A stretch of DNA of 64,000 bases from an uncultured Eggerthella sp. (GCA_905203045.1 CAJKUH010000002.1:1-64000); one strand, 5' to 3'. Positions 24,919 to 34,124 are shown, counted from the stretch's first letter. The notes: generated from the letters alone by a model not told the origin. Translations and numbers: made by a program.

Positions 24919-27105
24919 TTACACTCCGGGAACATCCAGGCGCTTCGCCATATAGGTATTTGCAGCAAGCTCCACCGCATCGTCAAGCTGGACCAATTTC
25001 ACTGTTCCGCCCAAGCGATGCTCAATTGCCGCGGCAATAAGATGGTCGGCAATGGCAGGGTTCTTACCCAGAAGCGGACCGTGCAAATACGTGCCGATGC
25101 TATTGCGGTACAGCGCACCGTCGCACCCGGAATCGTCGTCGTTGCCATGGCCCACGTTGGAAACAACCTTGCCGAACGGCTTCAGCGATGCCGATATCTT
25201 CGTGCGACCGGCGTGGTTTTCGTACCCCACCACAGGCTGCGGGGAAAGCTCAGACTCCAACGCGATGTTTTCGATAAGGCGGTCGAAGCCCGCACCAGCA
25301 CGCACCGTTTTCATGTCGAAGATGGAAAGGCCCTCGACCGATTCGTCGCCCATGAGCCAGTTGCTGCCCAAAATCTGGTAGCCGCCGCAAATGGCCAGCA
25401 GCACGCCGTCGCCTTCGACGTAGCTGCGCAAATCTTCGCGCATCTTCAGCAGCTCTTCGGATGCAAGCTTCTGCTCGCGGTCGGGGCCGCCGCCCAAAAA
25501 CACGATGTCCGCCGTAGAAAGATCAACGGTTTCCCCGTAATGGACCGCTTCGACCTGAACGGGGATGCCGCGCCAGGCGCAGCGCTGGGCAAGCACGCGC
25601 ACATTGCCGCCATCGCCGTACAGATTCAGCAAATCGGGGAACATGTGAACGATGCGAAGCGGCTGCGCCTCCAAAATGCCTGCTTCGGGCTGGTGGACGT
25701 AAGCCCCCGAAGCCCATTTCCTGCTGCACACAGGGGTTGCATTGCCCGACGCGGGCTTTGCGGGCAGCGCCTTGTCGGCACGCGCCATCAGGGCAGAGCG
25801 CACCGCCGGAAGCGACGTGTAGTTGGCGATGGCGTAAATCTTCCATTCAGAAGGCAGTTTCAGCGCAGCATCCACCACTTCGTTCACGCTGTCCACCATG
25901 GTGGCGTCAATACCCGCATACTTAAGTCGTAACTGCAAGTCGTTCTTGCGAATGCCGCCGGCAAATACCATCACGTCTTCCTGGCTTGCCAGCTCTTCGA
26001 AATCGCAGTCCCAAATCCAGGAAATGTCGCGGCCATCGGCCTCATTGTCGTTGATGAAAAACGCCGCAACCTTCTTGCCCGGCGCCTGGGTGATGAGCTT
26101 CATGTTCTGATTGAAGCCCGTGGGGTTCTTCGCCAGGTTCAGAAGCACCGGACGTCCCTCGGTGGTGAGCGACTGCAAGCGCCCGTTTTGCGGGTCGAAC
26201 AGATCGACCGCTTTCTGGAACACCGCATTGGAAACGCCCGCGCAGTGCGACGCCAACCACGCGGCCATCACGTTGTACACCATGTACGAGCCCGCACGCT
26301 GGGCATGCAGTTCAACGCTGTTGCCCGTTGCTGCTTCTTCGACCGAAAACGTGATTTCGTCGCCAAACACCACGTTCTTTGCGGCGTAGTCGAGCTCAGG
26401 GCGGCTAAAGCCGCAGTTGGGGCACGAGTAGGTGCCCAGCTGACCATACTGACGATAGCCGTAGGTGAACATAGCCGAACAGCGCTGGCACATCTGGGCA
26501 TCGGCCACCACATTCTGACGCTGGTGCATGTCTTCGCCCACGCCGAACGCAATGGACTTGTTGGGAACGCGCTGCGCGATGATGGCGCACAGTGGGTCGT
26601 CGGCGTTGTAGAGCAGCGTGGTGTTGGGCGACTTTTCCAATGCCGTGGCAATGGCGTCCTGCACGCGGTCAATTTCGCCGCAGCGGTCAAGCTGGTCACG
26701 GAACAGGTTCAGCAGCAACACGTAGGTTGCCTGCACCCGCGGCAAGGTGTGGGGCAGCCACAGCTCGTCCGATTCGAACACGCCCCATTCAACCGTGCCC
26801 TTGGTTTGCAGCAACGTGGTTGCCACACCGTATGCAAGGTTGGCACCAGTGCGGTTGCAGGCAATGCTCTTGCCCTGGCGCTCAAGCGCGTCGGCAATCA
26901 TGTTGGTAATGGTGGTTTTGCCATTGGTGCCCACCACCACGATGGAGCCTTCCGTGACCTTGTCCATGGATTCGGCGATAATACGCGGATCTATCTTCAG
27001 GGCAATTTTGCCGGGCATGTTCGCCGCAGGCCTGTGCGCCAAATGGCGCAAACCCCACGTACTCAGCGAGCTTGCCATATTTCCCATTGCCTTGCGAACG
27101 CCCAT
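24919..27105 (-). CDS. murT-gatD: fused MurT-GatD lipid II isoglutaminyl synthase
   Basis: This enzyme amidates the D-Glu of lipid II to D-isoglutamine. Normally MurT and GatD are two proteins; here one 728-residue frame carries both. Residues about 1-440 are MurT: Mur-ligase P-loop VVGTNGKTTITN, a four-Cys zinc ribbon (CQRCSAMF...CPNCG) and the DUF1727 domain (NLAKNPTGFNQ). A ~45-residue linker follows, then GatD (about 485-728), a class I glutamine amidotransferase with LNLYGDGGN, nucleophile Cys in LLAICGGYQILG and catalytic His in GTYLHGPLL. The ATG with GGAAAGG upstream was chosen over a GTG five codons earlier. No stop, frameshift or second start is evident between the halves. Confidence 0.92.
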   Translation of the reverse strand: MGVRKAMGNMASSLSTWGLRHLAHRPAANMPGKIALKIDPRIIAESMDKVTEGSIVVVGTNGKTTITNMIADALERQGKSIACNRTGANLAYGVATTLLQTKGTVEWGVFESDELWLPHTLPRVQATYVLLLNLFRDQLDRCGEIDRVQDAIATALEKSPNTTLLYNADDPLCAIIAQRVPNKSIAFGVGEDMHQRQNVVADAQMCQRCSAMFTYGYRQYGQLGTYSCPNCGFSRPELDYAAKNVVFGDEITFSVEEAATGNSVELHAQRAGSYMVYNVMAAWLASHCAGVSNAVFQKAVDLFDPQNGRLQSLTTEGRPVLLNLAKNPTGFNQNMKLITQAPGKKVAAFFINDNEADGRDISWIWDCDFEELASQEDVMVFAGGIRKNDLQLRLKYAGIDATMVDSVNEVVDAALKLPSEWKIYAIANYTSLPAVRSALMARADKALPAKPASGNATPVCSRKWASGAYVHQPEAGILEAQPLRIVHMFPDLLNLYGDGGNVRVLAQRCAWRGIPVQVEAVHYGETVDLSTADIVFLGGGPDREQKLASEELLKMREDLRSYVEGDGVLLAICGGYQILGSNWLMGDESVEGLSIFDMKTVRAGAGFDRLIENIALESELSPQPVVGYENHAGRTKISASLKPFGKVVSNVGHGNDDDSGCDGALYRNSIGTYLHGPLLGKNPAIADHLIAAAIEHRLGGTVKLVQLDDAVELAANTYMAKRLDVPGV

Positions 27106-27250
27106 GACAGACCTTTCCACGACAGTTCATTTCTTAGCCGTTCATACTATGGTATCGCTTCGCTACCTGCGAAGGGATGCGCCATTGCCCATCGAAACAC
27201 CGCAGAAACCAGGCGCTTCTGGTGCGCTGCGCCAAATTTGAGACCCGTTT

Positions 27251-27391
27251 TGGCAAATATGCGCTCTAAAGTACGAAACATTTCTTAACACCACGGAAAA
27301 TGATGGCTAAAAACCTATTTCTGACCATAAAAATAGGGTAACAGTATCCCGTCCGGCTAAGCTAATCGTACTTTAGAGGGACTTTTTGCCA
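27251..27391. repeat. TGGCAAA-family inverted-repeat element, copy A
   Basis: A 141-bp intergenic element bounded by 26-base inverted repeats (27251-27276 and 27366-27391) that match at 20 positions. Each arm starts TGGCAAA and ends CTCTAAAGTACGA. It lies between the divergent murT-gatD and acyl-CoA ligase genes. Copy C at 38.2 kb has the same arm length and the same end motifs. Confidence 0.7.
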
Positions 27392-27522
27392 CAAAAGCCC
27401 GCTTTCGTTTCTCAAACACCTGCAAACGCCCTTTATAGCGGGAAAACCAGGCACTTTTGCCCTGCGCCAGGGTCAATTGAAGGTGCCGGATTAGCGGTAT
27501 ACTTTGGCTTGAGCGTGTTCAC

Positions 27523-27559
27523 AAGTGCGCCGCAACCACAGCGGCAGTGTGGCGCACTT
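27523..27559 (+). promoter_or_regulatory. inverted repeat upstream of the acyl-CoA ligase
   Basis: AAGTGCGCC and GGCGCACTT are perfect 9-base arms separated by 19 bases, about 75 bases before the ligase ATG. A TATACT box with a TTGAAG hexamer lies just upstream (around 27478-27504), so this may be a leader hairpin or an operator. Confidence 0.4.
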
Positions 27560-27632
27560 TATATAGAGGGGATTCGTTCCGAGGAAACAAGCAGCTACGC
27601 ATGCGCGAGCTTGCTTCATGAAACGAGGAATC

Positions 27633-29273
27633 ATGATTACCGACTTGAAGGTCAACGAACAAAACAAAAAAGAGTATTACGAGAAGGGGTATTGGTCCGA
27701 GCGCACGCTGAACGACGTTTGGAACGAGCAGGTTGCTGCCCACCCCGAGCGCGAATACGTAAGCGACAACCTGGGCGTTCGCCTTACCTACGGCGAAATC
27801 GACGACAAAGCATCGCGTTTGGCGGCATGGCTGCACGAACAGGGCGTGAAGAACGGCGACGTGGTTTCCTACCAGTGCCCGCCGTGGTCTGAGTTCTGCA
27901 TTCTCTATGTTGCCTGCTTGAAAGTTGGCGCCGTAAGCCACCCGCTCCCCGTTACCTTCAACGGTGAAGACTTGGTATACGCCATGAATCTGGTAGAAAC
28001 TAAGGCGTTCATGTGCCCCACGTTCCACCACAAGACCAACTTCGAAGACCAGATTCTTTCCGTGGTAGACCGCGTTCCCTCCCTTTCGAAGAACGCCATC
28101 TGCGTGCACGACAAGACCGTTGAATCGCACGGTACCATCACGCTGAAGCAGATTTTCGAAACCTACGAGCCCTATCGCGAAAACCCCGGCAGCAAGTCCG
28201 ACGATGTGGCGCTGATTCTTTCCACTTCGGGCACCACAGGCCGCCCGAAGGCTGTGCTCATCTCGCACAACGCACTTATCTTCTCGGAAACCACGTTCGG
28301 TCGCGGCCTGCACCTGACACAGGACGACGTCATGTTCATGCCTGCACCGCTGAACCACGCAACCGGCTTCAACCATGGCCTTATCACGCCGCTGCTTCTG
28401 GGCGGCCGCGTGGTGCTGCAGCAGGAATTCCGCGCACGCGAGGCAATCGACATCATGAACAAGGAAGGCGTTACCTGGTCGATGGGCGCCACCCCGTTCA
28501 TCTTCGACCTGCTGAACTGCGCCGAGGAAAACGACTTGAAGTTCGAAACGCTGAAGCTCTACGTATGCGGCGGCGCCCCCGTACCGGGCACCATGGTGCA
28601 GCGCGCCAACCGCCACGGCCTGCTTCTGTGCGAATGCTACGGCTCCACCGAAAGCTGCCCCCACCTGGCAGTTCCGCCTGAGCATTGCCTGGAATGGAAC
28701 GGCAACTGGTCGGGCATTGCCTTCGAGGGCATCGAGGTTAAAGTCGTCGACGAGCACGGCAACGAAGTGCCCCACGGCACCCAGGGCGAAGAGGTTTCCC
28801 GCGGACCCCACATGTTCAGCGGCTACCTGAAGAACCCCGAAGCCACGGCAAAAGACCTGAGCGACGACGGTTGGTTCTACTCGGGCGACCTGTGCATTCA
28901 GGACGAAGAAGGCCGTGTGAAGATCAACGGCCGCAAGAAGGAAATCCTCATTCGCGGCGGCATCAACATTTCCGCCAACGAAGTAGACAACAACCTGGAT
29001 GGCTGCCCGGGCGTTGGCGCCCACGCCACCATCGGCCTGCCTGACGAGCGCCTGGGCGAGCGCATCTGCACCTTCATGGTTCAGGACGGCGACACCGCCC
29101 CCACGCTCGACTCCATCGCCGAGTACCTTGACTCCATCGGCGTGGCAAAGCGCCTGCGCCCTGAGCACATCGAATTCATTGACGAGATTCCCATGACGGA
29201 ATCCGGCAAGGTGAAGCGCCATCAACTGGCTGACGAACTTGCCCGCCGCCTCAAGGAACGCGCCGAAAAATAG
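27633..29273 (+). CDS. acyl-CoA synthetase (AMP-forming; FadK/CaiC-like)
   Basis: A class I adenylate-forming enzyme of about 546 residues that activates a carboxylic acid to its CoA thioester via an acyl-AMP. Motifs run in order: STSGTTGRPKAVLIS (P-loop), PLNHATGFNHGL, YVCGGAPVP, ECYGSTESCPH, FYSGDLC, GRKKEILIRGGINIS (hinge and CoA site) and the catalytic Lys in TESGKVKRHQL. The NHATGF motif resembles medium-chain FadK-like and alicyclic acid ligases, but the substrate cannot be fixed. The ATG with CGAGGA just upstream was chosen over an ATG five codons earlier. It is a single-gene unit closed by a strong terminator; a crotonase-family gene lies 7 kb away. Confidence 0.88.
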   Translation: MITDLKVNEQNKKEYYEKGYWSERTLNDVWNEQVAAHPEREYVSDNLGVRLTYGEIDDKASRLAAWLHEQGVKNGDVVSYQCPPWSEFCILYVACLKVGAVSHPLPVTFNGEDLVYAMNLVETKAFMCPTFHHKTNFEDQILSVVDRVPSLSKNAICVHDKTVESHGTITLKQIFETYEPYRENPGSKSDDVALILSTSGTTGRPKAVLISHNALIFSETTFGRGLHLTQDDVMFMPAPLNHATGFNHGLITPLLLGGRVVLQQEFRAREAIDIMNKEGVTWSMGATPFIFDLLNCAEENDLKFETLKLYVCGGAPVPGTMVQRANRHGLLLCECYGSTESCPHLAVPPEHCLEWNGNWSGIAFEGIEVKVVDEHGNEVPHGTQGEEVSRGPHMFSGYLKNPEATAKDLSDDGWFYSGDLCIQDEEGRVKINGRKKEILIRGGINISANEVDNNLDGCPGVGAHATIGLPDERLGERICTFMVQDGDTAPTLDSIAEYLDSIGVAKRLRPEHIEFIDEIPMTESGKVKRHQLADELARRLKERAEK

Positions 29274-29298
29274 CCCAGCAAGCTTTACAACCAACAGC

Positions 29299-29332
29299 AA
29301 AAGAGGTCAGCAAAAGCTGGCCTCTTTTTTTG
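29299..29332 (+). terminator. terminator of the acyl-CoA synthetase gene
   Basis: AAAGAGG(T)CAGC pairs with GCTG(G)CCTCTTT and is followed by a run of T, 26 bases after the stop. The ~260 bases from here to the next gene hold no recognisable coding sequence. Confidence 0.88.
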
Positions 29333-29514
29333 TGAGAAAAAGTGCGTTGCGAGCCCTAAAACAACCCAAATCCCGCTGCACATCCAACGCAGCCAGAAAA
29401 ACGATGAGTTGCCTGTCCGCAAAAAAGAAACACCTCCTGCAAACAGCCAGCTCATTTCAGATGAACCCGTTCAACTAGACTATGTCCCCGTTATTGCCCA
29501 ATTATTACGTTTCC

Positions 29515-29529
29515 GTTACAGAACGTAAC
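29515..29529. promoter_or_regulatory. palindrome GTTAC-N5-GTAAC before the cstA operon
   Basis: A perfect 5-base dyad with a 5-base spacer, preceded by the partly matching TTACG-TTTC-CGTTAC, lies about 65 bases before the first gene of the cstA unit. Size and position suit an operator, but the regulator is unknown. A second pairing, AGAATCGA (29541-) with TCGATTCT (-29580), could form a hairpin just before the start. Confidence 0.35.
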
Positions 29530-29592
29530 AAAAAGCTCTAGAATCGACCCACTTGTGAAAAAGCAGAGGAGATCGATTCTTCGGAGAATGGA

Positions 29593-30183
29593 TTGCCCCT
29601 CGTGATGCGAAAGGCGGCCAAACGGATGGCGGAAGACAAACGCGTAGATTTGCTCGACCGCATCCTTGCAGCCCATCAATCCTTTTACGACATCAGGCGG
29701 GACTGTCTTTTTGAAGGACGAACCTTCCCCGCCTTTGCCGAATACCACACCTACGGCGAAAAGTACGTGTTGGTAAAGCGCGCAAAGCTCTGGGAAGTGA
29801 ACACCCACGACTTCATGTTCTTCGAATGCGTTGACGAGTTGGACGAAGCACGCCTTGCCGAAGAGATTTCCTTCATGAAGGAAAAGGCCATTCGCAAGGT
29901 AAACGCTGGCCCCAACCATATGTCCTCTGCCCTTTCACTGGTGATCATCGCCAACCATGCAACCGAAGAGGCACTGAAGCTTGCCAAGAAAACACGCTTC
30001 CATAAAGAGTACCGCTTCGGATTCCGTGGCTGGACCGACCTTCGCCTTGCCGTGGTGGATCTTTCCCTCCCCGCAAGCAAAGGCGTGGTTGTCAACAATG
30101 CTGGAAAGCAGCTCAAAGAGGTTATTTCCAACAACTTGGCATTGATCGAGCAAGGTCCCCAAACAAGAAAGGTTCAGGAATGA
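29593..30183 (+). CDS. conserved-looking protein of unknown function, coupled to cstA
   Basis: I do not recognise this 196-residue protein. It is soluble, with no signal peptide or membrane helix, and about half its residues are predicted helical (for example DEARLAEEISFMKEKAIRKV and NHATEEALKLAKK). The last third has a strand-rich pattern (WTDLRLAVVDLSL). A TTG start is proposed because GGAG lies six bases before it; an ATG four codons downstream is the alternative but lacks a ribosome-binding site. Its TGA stop overlaps the cstA ATG (ATGA), so the two are translated together. This suggests a role linked to pyruvate or peptide uptake by CstA, such as a regulator or accessory protein, but no motif proves it. 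Confidence 0.75.
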   Translation: MPLVMRKAAKRMAEDKRVDLLDRILAAHQSFYDIRRDCLFEGRTFPAFAEYHTYGEKYVLVKRAKLWEVNTHDFMFFECVDELDEARLAEEISFMKEKAIRKVNAGPNHMSSALSLVIIANHATEEALKLAKKTRFHKEYRFGFRGWTDLRLAVVDLSLPASKGVVVNNAGKQLKEVISNNLALIEQGPQTRKVQE

Positions 30184-31970
30184 ACGCAATGATCGCCCTT
30201 CTGGGCGGCCTCGTTATCCTCGTACTTGGCTACGTGCTGTACGGTGGATGGCTGGCAAAGCAATGGGGTGTCGACCCCAAGCGTCCTACCCCCGCGCAGG
30301 AAATGCACGACGGTGTAGACTACATCCCCACCAAGCCTTACATCCTGCTTGGCCACCACTTTTCCTCCATCGCAGGCGCTGGCCCCATCAACGGCCCCAT
30401 TCAGGCCGCCGTGTTCGGCTGGGTTCCCGTTATGCTGTGGGTTCTTATCGGTGGCATTTTCTTCGGTGCCGTGCATGACTTCGGCGCCCTGTTCGCATCG
30501 CTGCGCCACAAGGGCCAAACCATCGCAACGGTAATCGCCGAAAACATCGACGACACCGCGAAGAAGCTGTTCTGCATCTTCGCGTACCTGACCTTGGTTC
30601 TGGTTGTTGCCGCATTCGCTTCCATCGTTGCGAACACCTTTGCCGTTAACCTGGCGAACGCAACCGAGGCTTCCAACCTGGCGAACCAGCGCACCGCAAT
30701 GATTTCCGTGCTGTTCATCGTGGTTGCCGTGATCTACGGCCTGGCAACCCGCGGCCGCGAAATCCCCACTGCAGCCAACATCATCATCGCCATTGCGATC
30801 ATCGTCGTTCTGGTTGCCATCGGCTACAACTTCCCGCTGATTTCGCTCGACTACACCACATGGATGGTTCTGCTGGGCATCTACATCATGATTGCCGCCG
30901 TTGCCCCTGTTTGGATCCTGCTGCAGCCCCGCGACTTCCTGAGCTCGTTTTTGCTGTACGGCATGATCGCCCTTTCCGTTGTGGGCATTGTGGGCGCCTC
31001 CATCACCGGCGACGCTTCCAACCTGCAGATCCCCGCATTCACCGACTTCTATGCAACAAATGCCGCCGTTGACGCAAACGGCAACGCCATCATCGACCCC
31101 GCTACCGGCAAGGCCGTTGTGAACAAGGCCGCTACCACGGGCTACCTGTTCCCCGCCCTGTTCATCACCATTGCCTGCGGCGCCATTTCCGGCTTCCACA
31201 GCCTGGTTGCTTCCGGCACCACGTCCAAGCAGCTCGACAACGAGAAGAACGCTCGCCCCATCGCTTACGGCGGCATGCTGATCGAATGCCTGCTGGCAAT
31301 CATCTCCCTGTGCGCCGTCGGCTTCGTGTGGACGCAGTACTGCGCAGGCGGCTACGCTTCCCCGACTGCCGTTTTCGCAGGCGGCCTTTCCAAGATGCTG
31401 GCTTGCATCCCTGGCCTTGCCAACATCGAAGGCATTGCCTACACTCTGCTGATCCTGGCTGTTTCCGCCTTCTGCCTTACCTCCTTGGATACTGCAACCC
31501 GCCTGGGCCGCTACATGTTCCAGGAGCTGTGGGTACCCGCGGGAAAGGAAATGCACGAGGTAACCGGCGCTCGCAAGGTGCTGACCAACCCTTACGTTGC
31601 AACGCTGATCACGGTTGTTCTGGGCGTTGGCCTGGGCATGACGGGCTACACCATCATCTGGCCTCTGTTCGGCGCCGCCAACCAGCTGCTTGCCGCACTT
31701 GCCCTTCTGGCCGTATGCGCTTGGCTGGGCAACGCGGGCCGCAACAACAAGATGTTCTACATCCCCATGGTGTTCATGCTTATTGTTACGCTGACCTCGC
31801 TGGTTATGACGCTTCAAGCGAAGTGCACCGTGCTTATGGCTGGCACGGGCGACCTGTTCGCCGCTGGCGTTCAGGCTGTTCTGGCCGCCGTGCTCTTCAT
31901 CCTGGCAATCATCCTTGCCGTGAAGGGCGCCAAGACCATCTTCGGCAAGAAGAAGCCTGCCGCGGAATAG
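30180..31970 (+). CDS. cstA: CstA-family carbon starvation protein (pyruvate/peptide transporter)
   Basis: CstA proteins are many-helix membrane carriers; E. coli CstA and its paralogue BtsT import pyruvate, and CstA has also been tied to peptide use in starvation. The 596-residue product opens MNAMIALLGGLVILVLGYVLYGG and carries the family signatures GVDYIPTKPYILLGHHFSSIAGAGPINGP, GAVHDFGALFASLRHKG, ITIACGAISGFHSLVASGTTSKQ and WPLFGAANQLLAALALL, with at least 14 hydrophobic segments. Length is slightly short of E. coli CstA (701) but normal for the shorter family branch. It is the second gene of a two-gene unit with overlapping stop and start, closed by a strong terminator. Confidence 0.93.
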   Translation: MNAMIALLGGLVILVLGYVLYGGWLAKQWGVDPKRPTPAQEMHDGVDYIPTKPYILLGHHFSSIAGAGPINGPIQAAVFGWVPVMLWVLIGGIFFGAVHDFGALFASLRHKGQTIATVIAENIDDTAKKLFCIFAYLTLVLVVAAFASIVANTFAVNLANATEASNLANQRTAMISVLFIVVAVIYGLATRGREIPTAANIIIAIAIIVVLVAIGYNFPLISLDYTTWMVLLGIYIMIAAVAPVWILLQPRDFLSSFLLYGMIALSVVGIVGASITGDASNLQIPAFTDFYATNAAVDANGNAIIDPATGKAVVNKAATTGYLFPALFITIACGAISGFHSLVASGTTSKQLDNEKNARPIAYGGMLIECLLAIISLCAVGFVWTQYCAGGYASPTAVFAGGLSKMLACIPGLANIEGIAYTLLILAVSAFCLTSLDTATRLGRYMFQELWVPAGKEMHEVTGARKVLTNPYVATLITVVLGVGLGMTGYTIIWPLFGAANQLLAALALLAVCAWLGNAGRNNKMFYIPMVFMLIVTLTSLVMTLQAKCTVLMAGTGDLFAAGVQAVLAAVLFILAIILAVKGAKTIFGKKKPAAE

Positions 31971-31993
31971 CGCTCGCGCACATACCCACTTAG

Positions 31994-32028
31994 CAAAGAG
32001 GGAGCCACCATCGGCTCCCTCTTTTTTT
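31994..32028 (+). terminator. terminator of cstA
   Basis: AAAGAGGGAGCC and GGCTCCCTCTTT pair around a short loop and are followed by TTTT, 24 bases after the cstA stop. Confidence 0.9.
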
Positions 32029-32057
32029 AACAAAAAGGGGACAGTCCCCTTTTTGTT
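32029..32057. repeat. GGGGACAGTCCCC palindrome, copy 1
   Basis: AACAAAAAGGGG and CCCCTTTTTGTT are 12-base arms around ACAGT. The palindrome overlaps the TAA stop of the leftward MBL-fold gene and follows the cstA terminator. A near copy overlaps the TAA stop of the deacetylase gene at 44.1 kb. It can also act as a terminator in either direction. Confidence 0.75.
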
Positions 32058-32949
32058 ATTTTATGTCCAGATATTTCAGCTGCGCACGGATACTGCGAAG
32101 CGATGGGGCGCGCAGCGCGGGGTCAACGCCCTGATATACCACGTCAAACAACGCCTCGGGGTTAGCGGGCGTACCGGAAACAAGCGCTTCGCGCACCTGG
32201 CTCAGGCGCTCTTCGCGATGAGCGCGCGTGGCTTCGATAATGGACAGCGGATCTTCTATGGGGTAACCATGCCCTGGGTAGAAGCGCAGTGCAGCGCCCG
32301 CCCGAACCAAAGCCTCGAGCTTGTCCAGGGTTTCGAAATAGCTTCCCAGCACCCCATCAGGGTAGAACACCACCGTTGGCCCGTGACGGAACAGAACGTC
32401 TCCTGTGAAAAGCGCTTTATCGGAAGAAAGCAACAGCCCAACGGAATCTTGCGAATGCCCCGGCAGCGCCAGCACATCGAACTTAGGTGCACCCTCAAAA
32501 GGGCAGAATGCGCCTTCAGCAAGATGGTGTACCGGCAGCTCTTGCCGTTCGGGCGAGCAACTCGGCGCGCTTTCGCCTGCCACACCAACAACAGGCTCCC
32601 ACTCCCCCGCAGCGAGTCGAACGATACGTTGTTCGCGCGGCGCGTAAACAGGAGCTCCCGTTTTCTTGGCCAGTTGCGGAATGCCTTCGATGTGATCGGG
32701 ATGGTCGTGCGTGGCAACGATAGCGCCAACACGCATGTTTTGCGCCTCACATGCCGCCAGGATGCGTTGTACCTGTTCGCCTTCAGGAGCAGGGTCGATG
32801 ACCACACACGCATGAGCACCCGGCTCGGCAACAATCCACGTGTTGGTGCCCACATAAGTCATGGGGCTGGGATTGCTGGCGCGCACGCACAGCACGCGCT
32901 GACTTACGCGACCGCCTTCCCACGGTGCTTCATCTTTGACAAAACCCAT
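32056..32949 (-). CDS. MBL-fold metallo-hydrolase (LACTB2-like)
   Basis: The 297-residue protein has the metallo-beta-lactamase zinc motifs THDHPDHIEG (HxHxDH), ALPGHSQDSVG, FTGDVLF and FYPGHGYPI, followed by a C-terminal helical region with PANPEALFDVVYQGVD typical of LACTB2-like winged-helix tails. Members include hydroxyacylglutathione hydrolases and ribonuclease-like enzymes; the substrate is not predictable. The ATG with GGAGGATGGG upstream was chosen over a TTG six codons earlier. It lies downstream of the Nudix gene on the same strand, with a short hairpin in the 147-base gap. Confidence 0.85.
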   Translation of the reverse strand: MGFVKDEAPWEGGRVSQRVLCVRASNPSPMTYVGTNTWIVAEPGAHACVVIDPAPEGEQVQRILAACEAQNMRVGAIVATHDHPDHIEGIPQLAKKTGAPVYAPREQRIVRLAAGEWEPVVGVAGESAPSCSPERQELPVHHLAEGAFCPFEGAPKFDVLALPGHSQDSVGLLLSSDKALFTGDVLFRHGPTVVFYPDGVLGSYFETLDKLEALVRAGAALRFYPGHGYPIEDPLSIIEATRAHREERLSQVREALVSGTPANPEALFDVVYQGVDPALRAPSLRSIRAQLKYLDIK

Positions 32950-32981
32950 AGCTATCCCATCCTCCAAAGTACCCGGGCATT

Positions 32982-33000
32982 AAACGGGAGTGTCCCGTTT
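32982..33000 (-). terminator. hairpin between the Nudix and MBL-fold genes
   Basis: AAACGGGA and TCCCGTTT are perfect 8-base arms around GTG, with only a short T-tract. It resembles in layout the GGGACAGTCCC palindromes at 32.0 and 44.1 kb. Confidence 0.45.
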
Positions 33001-33096
33001 CACACACGCCAAACAAGCAAACCAGCAACCCGAAGCAGCAAGCACCCTAAAAGCACTGCCCATTCGAAACGCCGGCATCTAACGGCCCCTAAGCGG

Positions 33097-34011
33097 TTAA
33101 TCACGCTTCGGAAAATCGCAATGCAGCGCGAACGAGCCGTCTTCTTTCTTTATCGGATACGACATGAAGCGCGTGAGCTTGCGGCGCGTTTCCACGAATT
33201 CCTTGGCGTTGTGTGCCGATGCAATGCAGGTGAGGTTGTAGATGGTGGGTGCCAACACCAGCCAATTGCCCGCATCACCTGCGCGCATAGCGTAGGCGGG
33301 CGTTACCCAGTCGGCAATCTGGGCTTCGCTGGTTTCACCATCAGCCACCTGGCCTTCCGGCATCAAAGCAGAAAAGAAGAACGTGTCGTAACGTTTCGTT
33401 TCGAACTCGGGCGTGCAGAAGTTCGAGATAAGCCCCAGCAAATCGGTACGCAGCACTAGACCGCGCAAGATGAGCATGTCGGCGAAAGCAATCTCATGGT
33501 TTTCCAGGGCAACGCGGTTTTCCTTCCAGGAAGGATCGCTCAAATCCTGCACCACCGAATGCTCGTCAGGACCGGCAAGCAGAACGCCGCATTCCTCGAA
33601 CACCTCGCGCGCGGCGGCAACCACCACGCGACGCGCCACGTCTTCGGTGCAGCCCATAAGTTCTGCCCATTCGGAAGGCGCGGGCCCGCACCAGGGCAAA
33701 TTCGGGTTCGAATCACGTTCATCAACCCTGCCACCAGGGAAAACAACTGCATCGGGCACGAATTCCATTGTTTTCACGCGACGAAGCATAAACACTTCCA
33801 GCTCCTGCCCAGTAGGAAAGTCGGGCGGAAAATGGTTACTTTCGATGCGGTACTTGGTTTGCCCTGGAGTAGAATCGCGCACCAGCATCACCGTTGCCGC
33901 ATAGCGCGGCTGCACGGGCTCGAAGCCAGGTTGAAGCGAAGCCTCGATCTTCGGCACCACGCTTTCACGCGCCTTGAACTCAACCGAACTTCCCTGAAGA
34001 TTCACGCGCAT
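33097..34011 (-). CDS. Nudix hydrolase (NUDT19-like, long-insert type)
   Basis: A 304-residue pyrophosphohydrolase. The Nudix box is split as in eukaryotic NUDT7/19-like proteins: FPGGRVDERD is followed by a 34-residue insert before AAREVFEECGVLL, giving the REXXEEXG core. NUDT7/19 cleave CoA and acyl-CoA to 4'-phosphopantetheine, so a CoA-related substrate is possible but unproven; the nearby acyl-CoA ligase and crotonase genes are weakly consistent with it. The ATG preceded by AAAGGAGGG was chosen; the frame extends 15 codons upstream without a better site. It lies between the Ntn amidohydrolase and MBL-fold genes, all leftward. Confidence 0.85.
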   Translation of the reverse strand: MRVNLQGSSVEFKARESVVPKIEASLQPGFEPVQPRYAATVMLVRDSTPGQTKYRIESNHFPPDFPTGQELEVFMLRRVKTMEFVPDAVVFPGGRVDERDSNPNLPWCGPAPSEWAELMGCTEDVARRVVVAAAREVFEECGVLLAGPDEHSVVQDLSDPSWKENRVALENHEIAFADMLILRGLVLRTDLLGLISNFCTPEFETKRYDTFFFSALMPEGQVADGETSEAQIADWVTPAYAMRAGDAGNWLVLAPTIYNLTCIASAHNAKEFVETRRKLTRFMSYPIKKEDGSFALHCDFPKRD

Positions 34012-34124
34012 AGCACCCTCCTTTTCGCCGCTCCCCTGTGCGGCATCGTCGATCATGCTAATGATACGGTGCTGCGCGAAAGCACGCTAGAGCGCAACGG
34101 ATAATGCCGTACCGAGCACTCGCA

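Noticed and set aside
27519..29300. A 593-codon leftward open frame opposite the acyl-CoA synthetase
   Set aside because: The synthetase on the other strand has complete family motifs; the antisense frame has none.
30174..32033. A 619-codon leftward frame opposite cstA
   Set aside because: Gly/Asn/His/Gln-rich translation is the typical shadow of a hydrophobic gene; cstA is certain.
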